Notes under the pieces: model-generated
What the model was told of the DNA's origin: nothing
Databases searched by the model: none
Seen by the model: only the letters and a program-made list of their open reading frames with translations
Source: Lachnospiraceae bacterium
GTDB lineage: Bacteria > Bacillota > Clostridia > Lachnospirales > Lachnospiraceae
Direction of reading: 5' to 3'
Assembly: GCA_017555455.1 (NCBI GenBank)
Contig: JAFZGJ010000002.1
Span: 39,628 to 103,627, forward strand
Length of the DNA stretch: 64,000 nt
Shown here: piece by piece, positions 8,987 through 19,204 of the stretch
How positions within the stretch are numbered: position 1 is the stretch's first letter
Layout: every line of letters starts with the position of its first letter
Position numbers and translations under genes: made by a program

Positions 8987-9466
8987 TTACTTATGATACG
9001 GTTCCTTCGCAATAATCCGATATGCCCTATATATCTGTTCTGACAAAATGACTCTCATTAACTGATGGGGAAAGGTCATATCAGAAAAGCTAAGCTGTCG
9101 GTCAGCTCTGGTTAAAACAGAGGAATGTAAGCCTAAAGAGCCGCCAATGACAAATGCAATGGAGCTTTTACCACCTAAAGCCAGTTGGTTAATTTCTTCT
9201 GCAAAAGCAACAGAATCCAGCTTTTTTCCTTTAATTGCTAAGGCATAGACAAACATATCAGGACGGATGTTCTTTAGAATTTTATCAGCTTCTTTGGAAA
9301 GAATCATCTGTTCTTCTGTTTCACTGCATTTATCGGGAGTTTTTTCATCTCCCACTTCAATAACTTCAAATTTACAATATTTGGAAAGGCGTTTTGCATA
9401 TTCTGCAATAGCATCTCTATAGAATTTTTCTTTAATTTTGCCAACGGCAATGATGGTTATTTTCAT
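8987..9466 (-). CDS. rlmH: 23S rRNA pseudouridine-1915 N3-methyltransferase RlmH
   Basis: 159 residues, the exact family length. It starts MKITIIAVGKIKEK and carries the SPOUT knot motif FVIGGSLGLHSSVL and the C-terminal MTFPHQLMRVILSEQIYRAYRI...PYHK, all diagnostic of RlmH. The enzyme methylates pseudouridine 1915 in helix 69 of 23S rRNA using SAM, acting on assembled 70S ribosomes. Single gene between two hairpin terminators; AAAGGA ribosome binding site. Confidence 0.98.
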   Translation of the reverse strand: MKITIIAVGKIKEKFYRDAIAEYAKRLSKYCKFEVIEVGDEKTPDKCSETEEQMILSKEADKILKNIRPDMFVYALAIKGKKLDSVAFAEEINQLALGGKSSIAFVIGGSLGLHSSVLTRADRQLSFSDMTFPHQLMRVILSEQIYRAYRIIAKEPYHK

Positions 9467-9509
9467 ATATTTGTGATTCCTTTCAAAAGGAACTATTATA
9501 AAATAAATA

Positions 9510-9535
9510 GTACATGGATGTTTAAATCCATGTAC
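9510..9535 (-). terminator. Terminator after the zinc-ribbon membrane protein
   Basis: Perfect 10-bp inverted repeat (9510-9519 with 9526-9535), T-rich on the minus strand beyond it, just downstream of the stop at 9562. Confidence 0.65.
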
Positions 9536-9561
9536 TTATTTAACAATAGTCGATTAGAATG

Positions 9562-10245
9562 TTACCCAAAAATCTCAGGATAAATATCATCAATAAAACT
9601 GTCTAAAAATGCAGCATCCAAATTCATAAATTTATTGGATATCAATACCTTCATTTTTTCAGTACGTCCAAAATAAAGTAATTCTTCTTCAGCTTCTTCT
9701 AAATCTGCATCAATTAAATCTTTGGTAAGATTATCCTTGCACCATGCCTGTAAATTCTTAGTAAGATTATCTTCTTCTGTGGCTTTGATTTCAAACATTT
9801 TATAAGATTTTATAGATAAAAATCCCATAACAATAAACAGAATGAATAAAGTTCCCATAACACCTAGAATCAGATATTTGGAAAAAAGATTCATATGCAG
9901 CGGAATAACTCCTATTAAGATTAAAACAATAAAAATTAAACCGATTCCGCCTACAAAAAGTAAGGACAATGCTCCGGATTTAAAATCCTGTGCTTTTTTT
10001 GATGATTCTACATAAACACCAGGACCTTCTGCCAAACGACGTCTTCGTTCCATAGCTTCTTTTCTGGTTTCTTCCAAGAAAATACGGGCATTTTCTTCGT
10101 TCATGTTTTGTATCATTTCTTCCGGTGTTTCCGGTGTAGAAGTCTCCTTCTGTTCAGAAAGGCCTTCTACCAAGGCAGAACCACAATCAGCACAAACTGA
10201 GATCCCTTCCCTATATTCTGTTTCACATTTTGGACACCAAGGCAT
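9562..10245 (-). CDS. Zinc-ribbon membrane protein, function unknown
   Basis: 227 residues. The N-terminus is a double CxxC zinc ribbon (CPKCETEY...CADCGSAL, residues 4-24), followed by a charged, probably helical stretch (about 40-75) and two membrane segments (about 93-115 and 125-146). The C-terminal 80 residues are acidic and cytoplasmic. I do not recognise a characterised family. Start has AGGAG 7 nt upstream. It stands between rlmH and nfnB with terminator-like hairpins downstream. Confidence 0.7.
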   Translation of the reverse strand: MPWCPKCETEYREGISVCADCGSALVEGLSEQKETSTPETPEEMIQNMNEENARIFLEETRKEAMERRRRLAEGPGVYVESSKKAQDFKSGALSLLFVGGIGLIFIVLILIGVIPLHMNLFSKYLILGVMGTLFILFIVMGFLSIKSYKMFEIKATEEDNLTKNLQAWCKDNLTKDLIDADLEEAEEELLYFGRTEKMKVLISNKFMNLDAAFLDSFIDDIYPEIFG

Positions 10246-10291
10246 AGTACTTCTCCTACCTAATATCTTTAGAATATTAATTAGTTACAAT

Positions 10292-11677
10292 TTATTTTCC
10301 GCTTAAATACTCATCAATACCTTTTGCACCGGCTTTTCCGGCACCCATAGCAAGGATTACGGTTGCAGCACCGGTAACAGCATCACCACCGGCATATACG
10401 CCTTCTTTGCTTGTTTTACCAAATTCTTCGTCTGCAACAATACACTGCCATTTGTTGATTTCAAGACCTTCTGTGGTAGAAGAAATCAATGGATTAGGGC
10501 TGGTTCCTAAGGACATGATTACAGTATCTACATCCATAACAAATTCAGAGCCTTCTTTCACTACCGGACGTCTTCTGCCGGAAGCATCAGGTTCACCCAA
10601 TTCCATCTGTACACATTTCATGCCGCAAACCCAACCGTTTTCGTCTTTTAAAATTTCTACAGGATTGGTTAAAAGGTCAAAGATAATACCTTCTTCTTTT
10701 GCATGATGTACTTCTTCTACTCTTGCAGGTAATTCTTCTTCACTTCTACGATATACAATATGTGTTTCTGCGCCTAATCTTAAAGCAGTACGTGCAGCAT
10801 CCATAGCAACATTACCACCACCGACAACCGCCACTTTTTTACCATGCATAATTGGTGTTGTAGAATTTTCATCAAAAGCTTTCATAAGATTGCTTCTGGT
10901 TAAATATTCGTTAGCAGAGAATACGCCGTTGGCATTTTCACCCGGAATACCCATAAATTTAGGAAGTCCGGCACCGGAACCGATAAATACAGCACTGAAA
11001 CCTTCTTCTTCCAATAATTCATCAATAGTTACGGATTTACCGACAACTACATTAGTTTCAATTTTAACGCCTAAAGATTTTACATTTTCGATTTCTTTGG
11101 CTACAACTGCTTTTTTAGGAAGACGGAATTCCGGAATACCATATACCAATACACCTCCGGCTTCATGTAAAGCTTCAAAAATAGTTACATCATAACCCAT
11201 TTTTGCAAGGTCACCTGCACAAGTAAGTCCTGCAGGACCGGAACCGATAACGGCTACTTTTTTACCTTTTTTCTCTTTGGTTCCTTCCGGTTTAATTCCT
11301 TGTTCACAAGCCCAGTCAGCTACGAAACGTTCCAATTTACCGATGGATACAGGATCACCTTTGATACCTCTGATACATTTACCTTCACACTGGCTTTCCT
11401 GAGGACATACACGTCCGCAAACGGCAGGTAATGCCGAGGATTCACTGATTGTCTGATATGCACCTTCTATATTTCCTTCTTTTACTTGCTGAATGAATCC
11501 GGGAATATTAATGGATACAGGACAACCTTTTACACACTGTGCATTTTTACAGTTGATACATCTGGAAGCTTCTGCCATAGCTTCTTCCATATTATATCCT
11601 AAACATACTTCATCAAAATTCGTTGCTCTTACTTTTGCATCCTGTTCTCTTACAGGAATTTTATTTAAAACGTCCAT
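10292..11677 (-). CDS. nfnB: NfnB-type NADPH-binding flavoprotein (glutamate-synthase small-subunit-like)
   Basis: 461 residues. The N-terminus holds cysteine sets for two [4Fe-4S] clusters (CINCKNAQCVKGCP and CGRVCPQESQCEGKC), then an FAD-binding GSGPAGLTCAG, a second dinucleotide site GGGNVAMDAARTA for NADP(H), and the C-terminal GGDAVTGAATVILAMGAGK. Alone this would be called GltD-like, but the gene directly upstream encodes the [2Fe-2S] flavoprotein partner, so the pair matches NfnAB, the electron-bifurcating NADH-dependent ferredoxin:NADP oxidoreductase of Clostridia. No glutamate synthase large subunit is adjacent. Start chosen at 11677 (GGTGG upstream), not 33 nt earlier. Bifurcation is inferred from pairing. 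Confidence 0.85.
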   Translation of the reverse strand: MDVLNKIPVREQDAKVRATNFDEVCLGYNMEEAMAEASRCINCKNAQCVKGCPVSINIPGFIQQVKEGNIEGAYQTISESSALPAVCGRVCPQESQCEGKCIRGIKGDPVSIGKLERFVADWACEQGIKPEGTKEKKGKKVAVIGSGPAGLTCAGDLAKMGYDVTIFEALHEAGGVLVYGIPEFRLPKKAVVAKEIENVKSLGVKIETNVVVGKSVTIDELLEEEGFSAVFIGSGAGLPKFMGIPGENANGVFSANEYLTRSNLMKAFDENSTTPIMHGKKVAVVGGGNVAMDAARTALRLGAETHIVYRRSEEELPARVEEVHHAKEEGIIFDLLTNPVEILKDENGWVCGMKCVQMELGEPDASGRRRPVVKEGSEFVMDVDTVIMSLGTSPNPLISSTTEGLEINKWQCIVADEEFGKTSKEGVYAGGDAVTGAATVILAMGAGKAGAKGIDEYLSGK

Positions 11678-11713
11678 TTTTATACCACCTTTAAATAGTC
11701 TAGTAAACAATAA

Positions 11714-12592
11714 TTAATCACAGTTACCGCATCCACCGTGATGAGTATCGCCTTCTTTTTCTTTTAAGAAAGCTCTTCCTTCTGCAGTTTTGTAAAGCTG
11801 CTGTCTCTTCATGGCTTCATCAAAATCAACTAAATGTCCGTCAAATTCAGGTCCGTCTACACAGGCAAATTTAACTTCGTTTCCAACAGTAACACGGCAG
11901 GCACCACACATACCGGTTCCGTCTACCATAATTGGGTTTAAACTAACAACTGTAGGAATTTCTAATTTCTTTGTAAGAAGAGAAACAAATTTCATCATAA
12001 TCATAGGACCGATAGCAATACAAACATCATATTTAGCACCATTGTCTACTAAATCTTCAATGGTTGTTGTAACCATACCGCTTCTTCCGTAAGAACCATC
12101 ATCAGTAGTTATGTATAAGTTGCCTGCAACTGCTTCCATTTCTTTTTCAAGAATCAATAAAGCACGGTTTTTTGCGCCTACAATAACATCTGCACTCACT
12201 CCATGCTCATGCAACCATTTTACCTGTGGATATACAGGAGCGGTTCCAACACCACCGGCTACAAACAGGATTTTTTTCTGTTTTAAGCTTTCGATATCTT
12301 CTTCTACAAGTTCAGAAGGTCTTCCTAAAGGACCTACAAAGTCATGGAATGCATCTCCGGCTTTTAAATTTGCCATTTTTAAAGTTCCGCCGCCAACAAT
12401 CTGGAATACAATAGTAATGGTTCCGGCTTCGCGGTTGTAGTCACAAATGGTAAGTGGAATACGTTCGCCATCTTCATCCATTCGTACAATTACAAACTGT
12501 CCGGGTTGACATTTTTTTGCTACTCTGGGAGCTTCTACTTCCATAAGATAGATGTTTGTTGTCAGTTCTTCTGCTCTTATGATTTTATACAT
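11714..12592 (-). CDS. nfnA: NfnA-type ferredoxin-NADP reductase subunit
   Basis: 292 residues. It shows the FAD-binding RMDEDGERIPLTI region near residues 38-50, a pyridine-nucleotide site FVAGGVGTAPVYPQ, and C-terminal cysteines (GMCGACRVTVG...FACVDGPEFDGHLVDF) for the [2Fe-2S] cluster of the PyrK/NfnA/SudB family. With the downstream NfnB it should form a soluble heterodimer exchanging electrons between NADH, reduced ferredoxin and NADP. GGAGG precedes the ATG. PyrK is excluded by the partner, since no pyrD is present. Confidence 0.85.
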   Translation of the reverse strand: MYKIIRAEELTTNIYLMEVEAPRVAKKCQPGQFVIVRMDEDGERIPLTICDYNREAGTITIVFQIVGGGTLKMANLKAGDAFHDFVGPLGRPSELVEEDIESLKQKKILFVAGGVGTAPVYPQVKWLHEHGVSADVIVGAKNRALLILEKEMEAVAGNLYITTDDGSYGRSGMVTTTIEDLVDNGAKYDVCIAIGPMIMMKFVSLLTKKLEIPTVVSLNPIMVDGTGMCGACRVTVGNEVKFACVDGPEFDGHLVDFDEAMKRQQLYKTAEGRAFLKEKEGDTHHGGCGNCD

Positions 12593-12712
12593 GTTTCCTC
12601 CAATCCGTTACCAATGATCTTGATTTTTGTAACGTATAATTTAATTTACTTTAATGTGATAAACTATAATTTCATATAATAATGCATTCACTTAGAAAAC
12701 GCAAGCAAAACG

Positions 12713-14119
12713 TTAAAATTCTATTCTCGTAAAGCTACCGTCATTCTCTAAAATCAATTTATATGCGTTTCCGGTTAAAACGTCTACGGCATAAAACTGA
12801 TTCAAAGGATTATTAATTTGATTTTCTAAATAATGTTCCTCGTATACATAATAATTCTTTCCGGCCTCGGAAATGGTATATTTGTAAAAATAATGAAACA
12901 CACCATATCGGTCAGGGATGGAACCGTTGAAGTTTAAAATATGTCCTGCATTTATAAGTTCCTGCATAAGAAAAATTGCGGCATCCTCTGCAGAAATATT
13001 GACTTTAATGTCTAAATTGTATTTTTTATGAGTTACTTTACTTGCAATTCCTTTGGAAGAATAGGCAATAAATTTAAATTGGCTTTCTCCTAAAGGCATG
13101 GGAATGGGGGAGGTATACTCCATGCTTTGTTCCGTAGGTTGGGTTAAATCTGTTGTGTAATAAACCTTGGTTCCCTGTTCTATTTCCACTTCAATCATTT
13201 CCGCATAAGAATAGGTTCCGCTGTCAAGAGTAACCAAAGGTGCCAAAGGAACGAGAGAATCTATTTGATATTCATACACTACCGGTTCGCTAAAGCTGCC
13301 AAAAGAGGTTTCGTAAATAACCGTTAAAATATGAGTTCCGTTTCCAAGTTGAATTGGTTTTTCATATTTTATGGAATCTTTATTGGGGATAGTTTTGTCC
13401 AAAGTATAATATATGTTGCCTTCATACCCCTCTTCGAAAATTAGTTCCAAAGAGGTATCATAAGAACCGCTTTCATAATTTAATTTGGGAACTTCACATA
13501 AATATTCCCAATATTTTTCTTTTATTTCCGGATAACCACAGTTCTTTAGCAGTTGGTTCATTTCTATGTAATTACCCTGTTCTTCTAAAAAGGATAAAAG
13601 AAACTCATAGGCCATATCACTGTTTTCTTCCAGATCAATTGCAAGAAGAGCCAAATTATAAGCTTCCGTAGTTTTATTTAGCATTAATTTGGTATCTGCT
13701 TCTTTAATATACCAATAGGCATCTTGAGAATTATCTTTTCTCAATGATTTATATATTTGTGCTGCTTCATAATAGTCGTAATTGCTGACAGCTTCTAAAG
13801 CTTTGGTATTACGATATTCTACGGAATGAGTATATTTGTAATACCCTGCATATATGAAAACAAAACACACAAGAACCAAAAAGAAAATAGTAGAAAAAGC
13901 AGGAACCTTAAATTTAGTTTGTTCCGGTTCCGGATTTGGAAATTCTTCTGTTGGATGGTCTGTATGGTTTTCTATGTTTTCACTTATGTTAGATAAACTT
14001 TCAGCAATACTAAGCTCTATTTCGGGTTCAAAATCAGGAACAATCTGATATTCTGCACCACAAATGTCACAATATAAATGACCGGAAACCATCTCGGCTC
14101 CACATTTTTGACATTTCAT
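12713..14119 (-). CDS. Zinc-ribbon membrane protein with chitobiase-like repeats
   Basis: 468 residues. Zinc ribbon CQKCGAEMVSGHLYCDICG at 3-21, linker, a membrane segment (about 73-93), a tetratricopeptide-like helical region (about 100-210), then two copies of a beta-sandwich module recognisable as the C-terminal domain of chitobiase/beta-hexosaminidase (YYTLDKTIPN... and VYYTTDLTQPTEQSM...), and a C-terminal domain of about 90 residues. The chitobiase-like modules are outside the cell. It resembles Lachnospiraceae cell-envelope proteins without assigned function. It lies 21 nt after ftsK and is probably co-transcribed. Confidence 0.7.
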   Translation of the reverse strand: MKCQKCGAEMVSGHLYCDICGAEYQIVPDFEPEIELSIAESLSNISENIENHTDHPTEEFPNPEPEQTKFKVPAFSTIFFLVLVCFVFIYAGYYKYTHSVEYRNTKALEAVSNYDYYEAAQIYKSLRKDNSQDAYWYIKEADTKLMLNKTTEAYNLALLAIDLEENSDMAYEFLLSFLEEQGNYIEMNQLLKNCGYPEIKEKYWEYLCEVPKLNYESGSYDTSLELIFEEGYEGNIYYTLDKTIPNKDSIKYEKPIQLGNGTHILTVIYETSFGSFSEPVVYEYQIDSLVPLAPLVTLDSGTYSYAEMIEVEIEQGTKVYYTTDLTQPTEQSMEYTSPIPMPLGESQFKFIAYSSKGIASKVTHKKYNLDIKVNISAEDAAIFLMQELINAGHILNFNGSIPDRYGVFHYFYKYTISEAGKNYYVYEEHYLENQINNPLNQFYAVDVLTGNAYKLILENDGSFTRIEF

Positions 14120-14140
14120 TTTATATTAGTTTCCTTTTTC

Positions 14141-16930
14141 TTAAAAATAATCTTCAATATATTGTTCAAACTGCTCTAAGGACATAAGAACTTTTCTGGG
14201 TTTTGTACCCTCTTCTTCACCTACTACTCCGGCTTCTGCTAACTGATCCATAATTCTTGCAGCGCGGTTAAAGCCGATTTTGAATACTCTCTGAAGCATT
14301 CCAATGGAGGCTTTATCTTTATCTATAATAAATTTACCGGCATCTATGAAATAAGAATCTTTATCATCACCACTGTTTCCTGAAGAACCGGTACCGGCGG
14401 AGCTTCCAAGATTTTTAATTTTATCTTCGATATCTTCATTGTATACGTTACCAATATTTTGATTTTTTAAAAAATCTACAATATTTCCAACTTCTTCATC
14501 AGATACAAAGGCACCTTGGATTCTGGCAGGTTTTGGATAGCCCTGTGGATAGAACAACATATCTCCTTTTCCTAACAGCTTTTCCGCACCATTCATATCT
14601 AAGATGGTTCGGGAGTCAACACCGCTGGAAACCGCAAAAGCTACACGGCTTGGCATATTTGCCTTGATTAATCCGGTAATAACGTCAACACTTGGTCGTT
14701 GGGTAGCAATAATCAAATGAATTCCTGCAGCACGTGCCAGCTGGGCAAGACGACAAATGGATTCTTCCACTTCTCCGGGTGCTACCATCATTAAGTCTGC
14801 GAGCTCGTCTACAATAATAACGATTTGAGGCATTTTTTTACCGGCCTCGGTATCTCCTGCAGTAATTTTTTGTTCAATTTTAAGATTATATTCTTGTAAG
14901 TTTCGCACACCAAAATCAGCAAATTTCTGATAACGGTCTGTCATTTCTGCTACGCCCCAATGTAATGCAGCTGCCGCTTTTTTAGGGTCAGTAACCACAG
15001 GAATCAGTAAATGCGGAATTCCGTTATAAACACTTAATTCTACTACCTTGGGGTCAATCATAATGAGTTTAACTTCTTCCGGAGTAGCTTTATAAAGTAA
15101 GCTCATGATTAAGGTGTTGATGCAGACGGATTTACCGCTACCGGTAGAACCGGCAATTAACATATGAGGCATTTTAGCAATATCTGTGACTACTACTTTT
15201 CCGGCAATATCTTTACCAACTGCAAATGCTAATTTGGAAGGAAATTCTTTGTATTCCCTGCTCTCCAATAAGTCTCTTAAACCAACAGAAGCATTTTCTT
15301 TGTTGGGGACTTCGATACCAATGGCTGCTTTTCCTGGAATAGGAGCTTCCATACGGATATCCGTAGCTGCCAGATTTAATTTGATGTCGTCTGCAAGGCC
15401 AACAATTTTACTTACCTTTACGCCTTGCTCCGGCTGTAATTCATAACGGGTTACTGCAGGTCCCTGACTGATATCTGTAATAGTAACCTTTACACCAAAG
15501 GTACTTAATGTCTGTTGAAGACGCATGGCGGTTTCTTTTAATTGTTCCATTCCCTTTCCGTTTTTGGAGGTGTCTGATTTTTTCAGGTAAGAGATGGGTG
15601 GAAACATATACGGTCTTTGTGGTGCCGTTTCCTGAGCTTTCATAGCTTTAATATCCTGCCCTGCGGCTTTCATAATTTTTTCTTTTTCGGATAACTCCAC
15701 TACCTTTGCCACAGGCCGTTTTAAGGTTGCAGTTTGAGGTACTGTTTGAGGTTCTATTTCTTCAAATCGTTCCTGAACAGCCTCTTCTTCGATATCATAG
15801 GAAGTTATGGTGGGTTCTTCGGATTCATAGCTTGGCACTAATTCTCTCATACCGGATTGAACGGATGCGGTAAAAGCGGTTTCACAAGCCGGAGTGTCAT
15901 CCAGCTCAATCTGATGAGCACCATGAATTCTTATATTTTCAAAATCAAATTCAGGTTCTTTGGATATAGGCGTGGAGACTTTTTCATGAATCTCTATTTC
16001 TTTTTCTAAATCATTGATAGTAATTTCATGCAAATTATCGTGTCTTATGGGTTCTTCATTCTTTTTCTGGGTTAACTTTGTATCCAACATAACGCCGGAA
16101 ACTTTTTTATCCATACGAAGTATTTTTGCTGCATCTTCCCGGATTTCATGTTCCTGTTTTTCCTGCGTTACATTCGTTTTTTGTTCTAATTTTTGTTTGC
16201 GCTCATTTTCCCATTGAATCTGCAATTCTTCTCTTCGTTGCTTTGCTTTTTCGCGTCGATATCTGGCATCATCTTTCGCGGAAGAAACTACATACTGACT
16301 TCCCTTTTTCACGCCGTTGAAAAAGGATTTTTCTGTAATAATTACAATACAACCGATAGCCAGTACTAATAAAATCAATACAGAACCAATGGTATCCAAA
16401 AGAGAATACAATAAATAAGCCAAAGATCCAAATAAAACGCCACCACCAAGCTTGGAATCCTTTCCCAAAGAATATAACTCTGCAATGGAATATCCCATAG
16501 ATTGTTTTAAATCACCTTGAAAAATGTGTAAAAAAGCTCCTACAATAAAAAAGAGCATAATTCCTGCAACTAATTTTAAGGTGGCAATTCCATTTCCCTG
16601 ATTGGAAAGGCCAAAGCCTATGGCGATAAAGATAAAAATAGGGGCAATATACGCCAATAACCCAAAGATTCCGAAAAGGAAACCGGAAATGGCGTTACCT
16701 ACAGGTCCTATAACTCCAAAATTGCATAAAAATAACATGACAGCAACGGCCAAAAGAATCAATAATGTTAATTCGTTGCTTATCATTCGTTCCTGTTCGG
16801 TTCTTTGTTTTGGAGCGCTTGTTTGCTTGGAAGAAGTATTTCTTCTTGTTGTTGTATTTTTAATGGATTTTTTTGTTGTATTTCTGGAAGCACTTGTGTT
16901 TCTTTTTCTGGTGCTTGAATTTGTTGGCAT
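14141..16930 (-). CDS. ftsK: DNA translocase FtsK/SpoIIIE
   Basis: 929 residues. Ser/Thr/Lys-rich N-terminal tail (1-50), four membrane segments (about 52-200), a long charged linker (200-440), then the motor: alpha/beta domains, Walker A GSTGSGKS at 594-601, Walker [14 protein letters not shown] near 715, [17 protein letters not shown], and a winged-helix gamma domain (about 865-925, [29 protein letters not shown]) that reads chromosome polarity. It pumps DNA at the division or sporulation septum. SpoIIIE and FtsK cannot be separated by sequence alone; in a spore former with one copy here either role is possible. Confidence 0.96.
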   Translation of the reverse strand: MPTNSSTRKRNTSASRNTTKKSIKNTTTRRNTSSKQTSAPKQRTEQERMISNELTLLILLAVAVMLFLCNFGVIGPVGNAISGFLFGIFGLLAYIAPIFIFIAIGFGLSNQGNGIATLKLVAGIMLFFIVGAFLHIFQGDLKQSMGYSIAELYSLGKDSKLGGGVLFGSLAYLLYSLLDTIGSVLILLVLAIGCIVIITEKSFFNGVKKGSQYVVSSAKDDARYRREKAKQRREELQIQWENERKQKLEQKTNVTQEKQEHEIREDAAKILRMDKKVSGVMLDTKLTQKKNEEPIRHDNLHEITINDLEKEIEIHEKVSTPISKEPEFDFENIRIHGAHQIELDDTPACETAFTASVQSGMRELVPSYESEEPTITSYDIEEEAVQERFEEIEPQTVPQTATLKRPVAKVVELSEKEKIMKAAGQDIKAMKAQETAPQRPYMFPPISYLKKSDTSKNGKGMEQLKETAMRLQQTLSTFGVKVTITDISQGPAVTRYELQPEQGVKVSKIVGLADDIKLNLAATDIRMEAPIPGKAAIGIEVPNKENASVGLRDLLESREYKEFPSKLAFAVGKDIAGKVVVTDIAKMPHMLIAGSTGSGKSVCINTLIMSLLYKATPEEVKLIMIDPKVVELSVYNGIPHLLIPVVTDPKKAAAALHWGVAEMTDRYQKFADFGVRNLQEYNLKIEQKITAGDTEAGKKMPQIVIIVDELADLMMVAPGEVEESICRLAQLARAAGIHLIIATQRPSVDVITGLIKANMPSRVAFAVSSGVDSRTILDMNGAEKLLGKGDMLFYPQGYPKPARIQGAFVSDEEVGNIVDFLKNQNIGNVYNEDIEDKIKNLGSSAGTGSSGNSGDDKDSYFIDAGKFIIDKDKASIGMLQRVFKIGFNRAARIMDQLAEAGVVGEEEGTKPRKVLMSLEQFEQYIEDYF

Positions 16931-17029
16931 AAATCATCAAACCTTCCTAAATGTTCTCATAGTGTAATTGCAAAAATACCAAAATGTATTAATAACGAAA
17001 AAACACCTAGGATAGTATAGCATATAATT

Positions 17030-17797
17030 TTATCTTTTTTCAATCATTTCATGTAATTTTGAAACAGCCATGGAAATGCCACCGACTTCATCAATAAGTC
17101 CTTCTTCTACTGCTTCTTTACCTACTAAAATAGTTCCTACATCCTTGGTAAGTATTCCTGTTTGCATCATTAAAGTTTCTAATCTTTTTTTAGAAATATT
17201 GCAATGTTTGCTGACAAAGGTAATGATTCTGTTTTGCATCTGCTTAAAATAATCATAAGTAGGCTGGGCTCCGATTACCAAACCATTTAAACGTACCGGA
17301 TGGATTACCATAGTTCCGGTGGGAACAATAAAGGAATAGTTGCTGCTGACAGCGATGGGAACACCAATGGAATGACTCCCACCCAGTACGAGAGAAACGG
17401 TAGGTTTACTCAATGAAGAAATCATTTCTGCAATGGCAAGACCTGCTTCCACATCTCCACCCATAGTATTTAATAAAAGTAATACTCCTTGAATTTCATC
17501 ACTGTCTTCAATGGAAGCCAAGGTAGGCAAAATATGCTCATATTTAGTGGATTTAATGTTATTTCCCAAAACATCATGCCCTTCGATTTCACCTATAATA
17601 GATAACAGCTGGATTTTATGATGCTCACGCCCTTTATCCAGCATTACCTTACCATCATCCTCCAACTGCTCCTTCTCCCACTTTTCCTTTTCAATCGTTT
17701 CTTCTGTGTTAAGCTTAGTTGCTTTCACTTCATGCTTTTCATTTTTATTATTCAATACTTCTTTCTTTGAATTTTTATCTTCCTTCTTTTTTGACAT
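17030..17797 (-). CDS. TepA-like ClpP-fold serine protease
   Basis: 255 residues: a lysine/glutamate-rich N-terminal 60 residues and a ClpP/crotonase-fold domain. The nucleophile elbow reads GGSHSIGVPIAVSS, with serine in the ClpP position, and VIHPVR supplies the histidine region. The N-terminal extension and this motif are those of TepA/YmfB, a cytoplasmic ClpP-like protein implicated in Bacillus in protein export and sporulation. It lies directly upstream of ftsK in transcription order, as ymfB precedes spoIIIE in Bacillus, which supports the assignment. Confidence 0.85.
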   Translation of the reverse strand: MSKKKEDKNSKKEVLNNKNEKHEVKATKLNTEETIEKEKWEKEQLEDDGKVMLDKGREHHKIQLLSIIGEIEGHDVLGNNIKSTKYEHILPTLASIEDSDEIQGVLLLLNTMGGDVEAGLAIAEMISSLSKPTVSLVLGGSHSIGVPIAVSSNYSFIVPTGTMVIHPVRLNGLVIGAQPTYDYFKQMQNRIITFVSKHCNISKKRLETLMMQTGILTKDVGTILVGKEAVEEGLIDEVGGISMAVSKLHEMIEKR

Positions 17798-17826
17798 TTT
17801 TTTACCTTCCTATATTATAAATTAAA

Positions 17827-17964
17827 GTTTTTATTATATATCCAACTTGTACGCATCTGTGAGACATCGTTTGTGAGTAGCGAACAAAACTGTTTACAGT
17901 TTTTGTACGATAATCGCAAACGATGTAACGAACAGTGAGCGAACAAGGGATATATAATAAAAAC
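17827..17964. repeat. Hairpin intergenic repeat, copy 1
   Basis: A 110-bp core (17842-17951) is 101/110 identical to a core at 28099-28208 and has the same length. The core contains a perfect inner stem (17864-17873 with 17917-17926) and an apical AAAACTG/CAGTTTT stem. It is closed by a perfect 17-bp inverted repeat (17827-17843 with 17948-17964) whose sequence differs from that of copy 2. It sits in the 216-bp gap between the tepA-like gene and the membrane protein gene. Nature unknown: a small structured RNA, a non-autonomous hairpin element or a transcriptional spacer. Confidence 0.85.
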
Positions 17965-17988
17965 GTATTCATACATAGGATGGCACAA

Positions 17989-18015
17989 AAAAAAGAGCTT
18001 ATTCAGCTCTTTTTT
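17989..18015 (-). terminator. Terminator after the 18014-19204 gene
   Basis: 10-bp stem (17989-17998 with 18006-18015) with a run of T on the minus strand, starting at the stop codon. Confidence 0.85.
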
Positions 18016-19204
18016 AAATATCTTTTAAATCATAGTCATCATCAAAGCGATAATTGTTTAGATCATAATGCATCTGATCCGAAGTCGGTTCAAAGGCATA
18101 GTTCATTTCTTTTTTTACATGTTTTTTAGGTAATGGTAAGGGATTTTCAATAAATTTAATGGGTTTTGTAGCTACCACGTCTTTAACATCTTCAGAAATT
18201 GGTTCCTTAATTTCCTCCTGAATCGATTCTTTAACATTTTCAGAAACCGCTTCAATGATTGGAACTTCAGAAACTGTATCGTCAATTACAATGATTTCCA
18301 AATCTTCCAAATTTTCTAAATCTTCTACCATTACAGTAGCAGTTAGCGGTTTTCTAAAGCATTTAACTGCATAGAAAATAAGAATAATCCCCAAAAGAAT
18401 TCCTAGGGAAATATATTGGTTTAACCCACCTTCCTGATAAAAGAATCTAAGTTTATCATCAAACCAATATTGAAGCACATACTTATCAAATAGGAAATTA
18501 TTCCATAAATAGAACATAACAAAAAATCCATTAATCGTTCCCAATAAAAAGTATAAGAAATATACCAAAGGCAACTTTTTATTTTTGTTGCATAATTCTC
18601 CTTTGAGGAATACAAAAAGCACAAAAATTAGTAATAATAAGAATCCTGCCAAATCTATGTAGCTAAAAATTCCTAAAAGAATTCCTAAAAAGATTCGTTT
18701 TATAAAGTCATAAGGTTTATTATTATATGTTGTGGAGCCTAACCAGAAAATAAGTCCGGTTAAAAACCAAACCATATGCATGGAAGTATCCCATATCACA
18801 GGATAAAAACAAATGCTTAATACACCGCTGATAACCGTAATTGCTAATGGAAACACAAAGTGGAACAGTTTTTTCGCTCCCAGGTAAAAGAAAAATACGC
18901 CTGCAAGCTGTAATATTAAATTAATGATAGATACAACGTCTTCTCTATTACCTAAAAAAGAAAATAAAACAGATAAAAATGAGATATATAAACTCTCTTG
19001 ATTAAGGTATGTAATCTTATAATTTCCTACGGATTTAATAAAAGCCTGTGGAAACAAACTGCCTCCAAGAGCAATCTCCCAATCATAAGACATAGCCTGC
19101 CAAATTTCTACTCCACATAGGAAAGCCATAATTATAGAAAGGCTTCCAAACTCTAATAATAGTTTACCAGTTTTTTTCTTTCCATCCACACTTCTTTGTT
19201 TCAT
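18014..19204 (-). CDS. Multi-pass membrane protein with acidic C-terminal tail
   Basis: 396 residues with about 8 to 10 hydrophobic segments in the first 280 residues, then a cytoplasmic-type tail rich in Glu/Asp (about 290-396) ending with FIENPLPLPKKHVKKEMNY and a D/Y-rich terminus. The early topology, with a large loop between the first two segments, recalls GT-C-like glycosyltransferases or O-antigen-ligase-type proteins, but no catalytic motif is evident, so function stays open. Its ATG overlaps the metY stop by one base (TAATG), pointing to translational coupling. Confidence 0.65.
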   Translation of the reverse strand: MKQRSVDGKKKTGKLLLEFGSLSIIMAFLCGVEIWQAMSYDWEIALGGSLFPQAFIKSVGNYKITYLNQESLYISFLSVLFSFLGNREDVVSIINLILQLAGVFFFYLGAKKLFHFVFPLAITVISGVLSICFYPVIWDTSMHMVWFLTGLIFWLGSTTYNNKPYDFIKRIFLGILLGIFSYIDLAGFLLLLIFVLFVFLKGELCNKNKKLPLVYFLYFLLGTINGFFVMFYLWNNFLFDKYVLQYWFDDKLRFFYQEGGLNQYISLGILLGIILIFYAVKCFRKPLTATVMVEDLENLEDLEIIVIDDTVSEVPIIEAVSENVKESIQEEIKEPISEDVKDVVATKPIKFIENPLPLPKKHVKKEMNYAFEPTSDQMHYDLNNYRFDDDYDLKDI

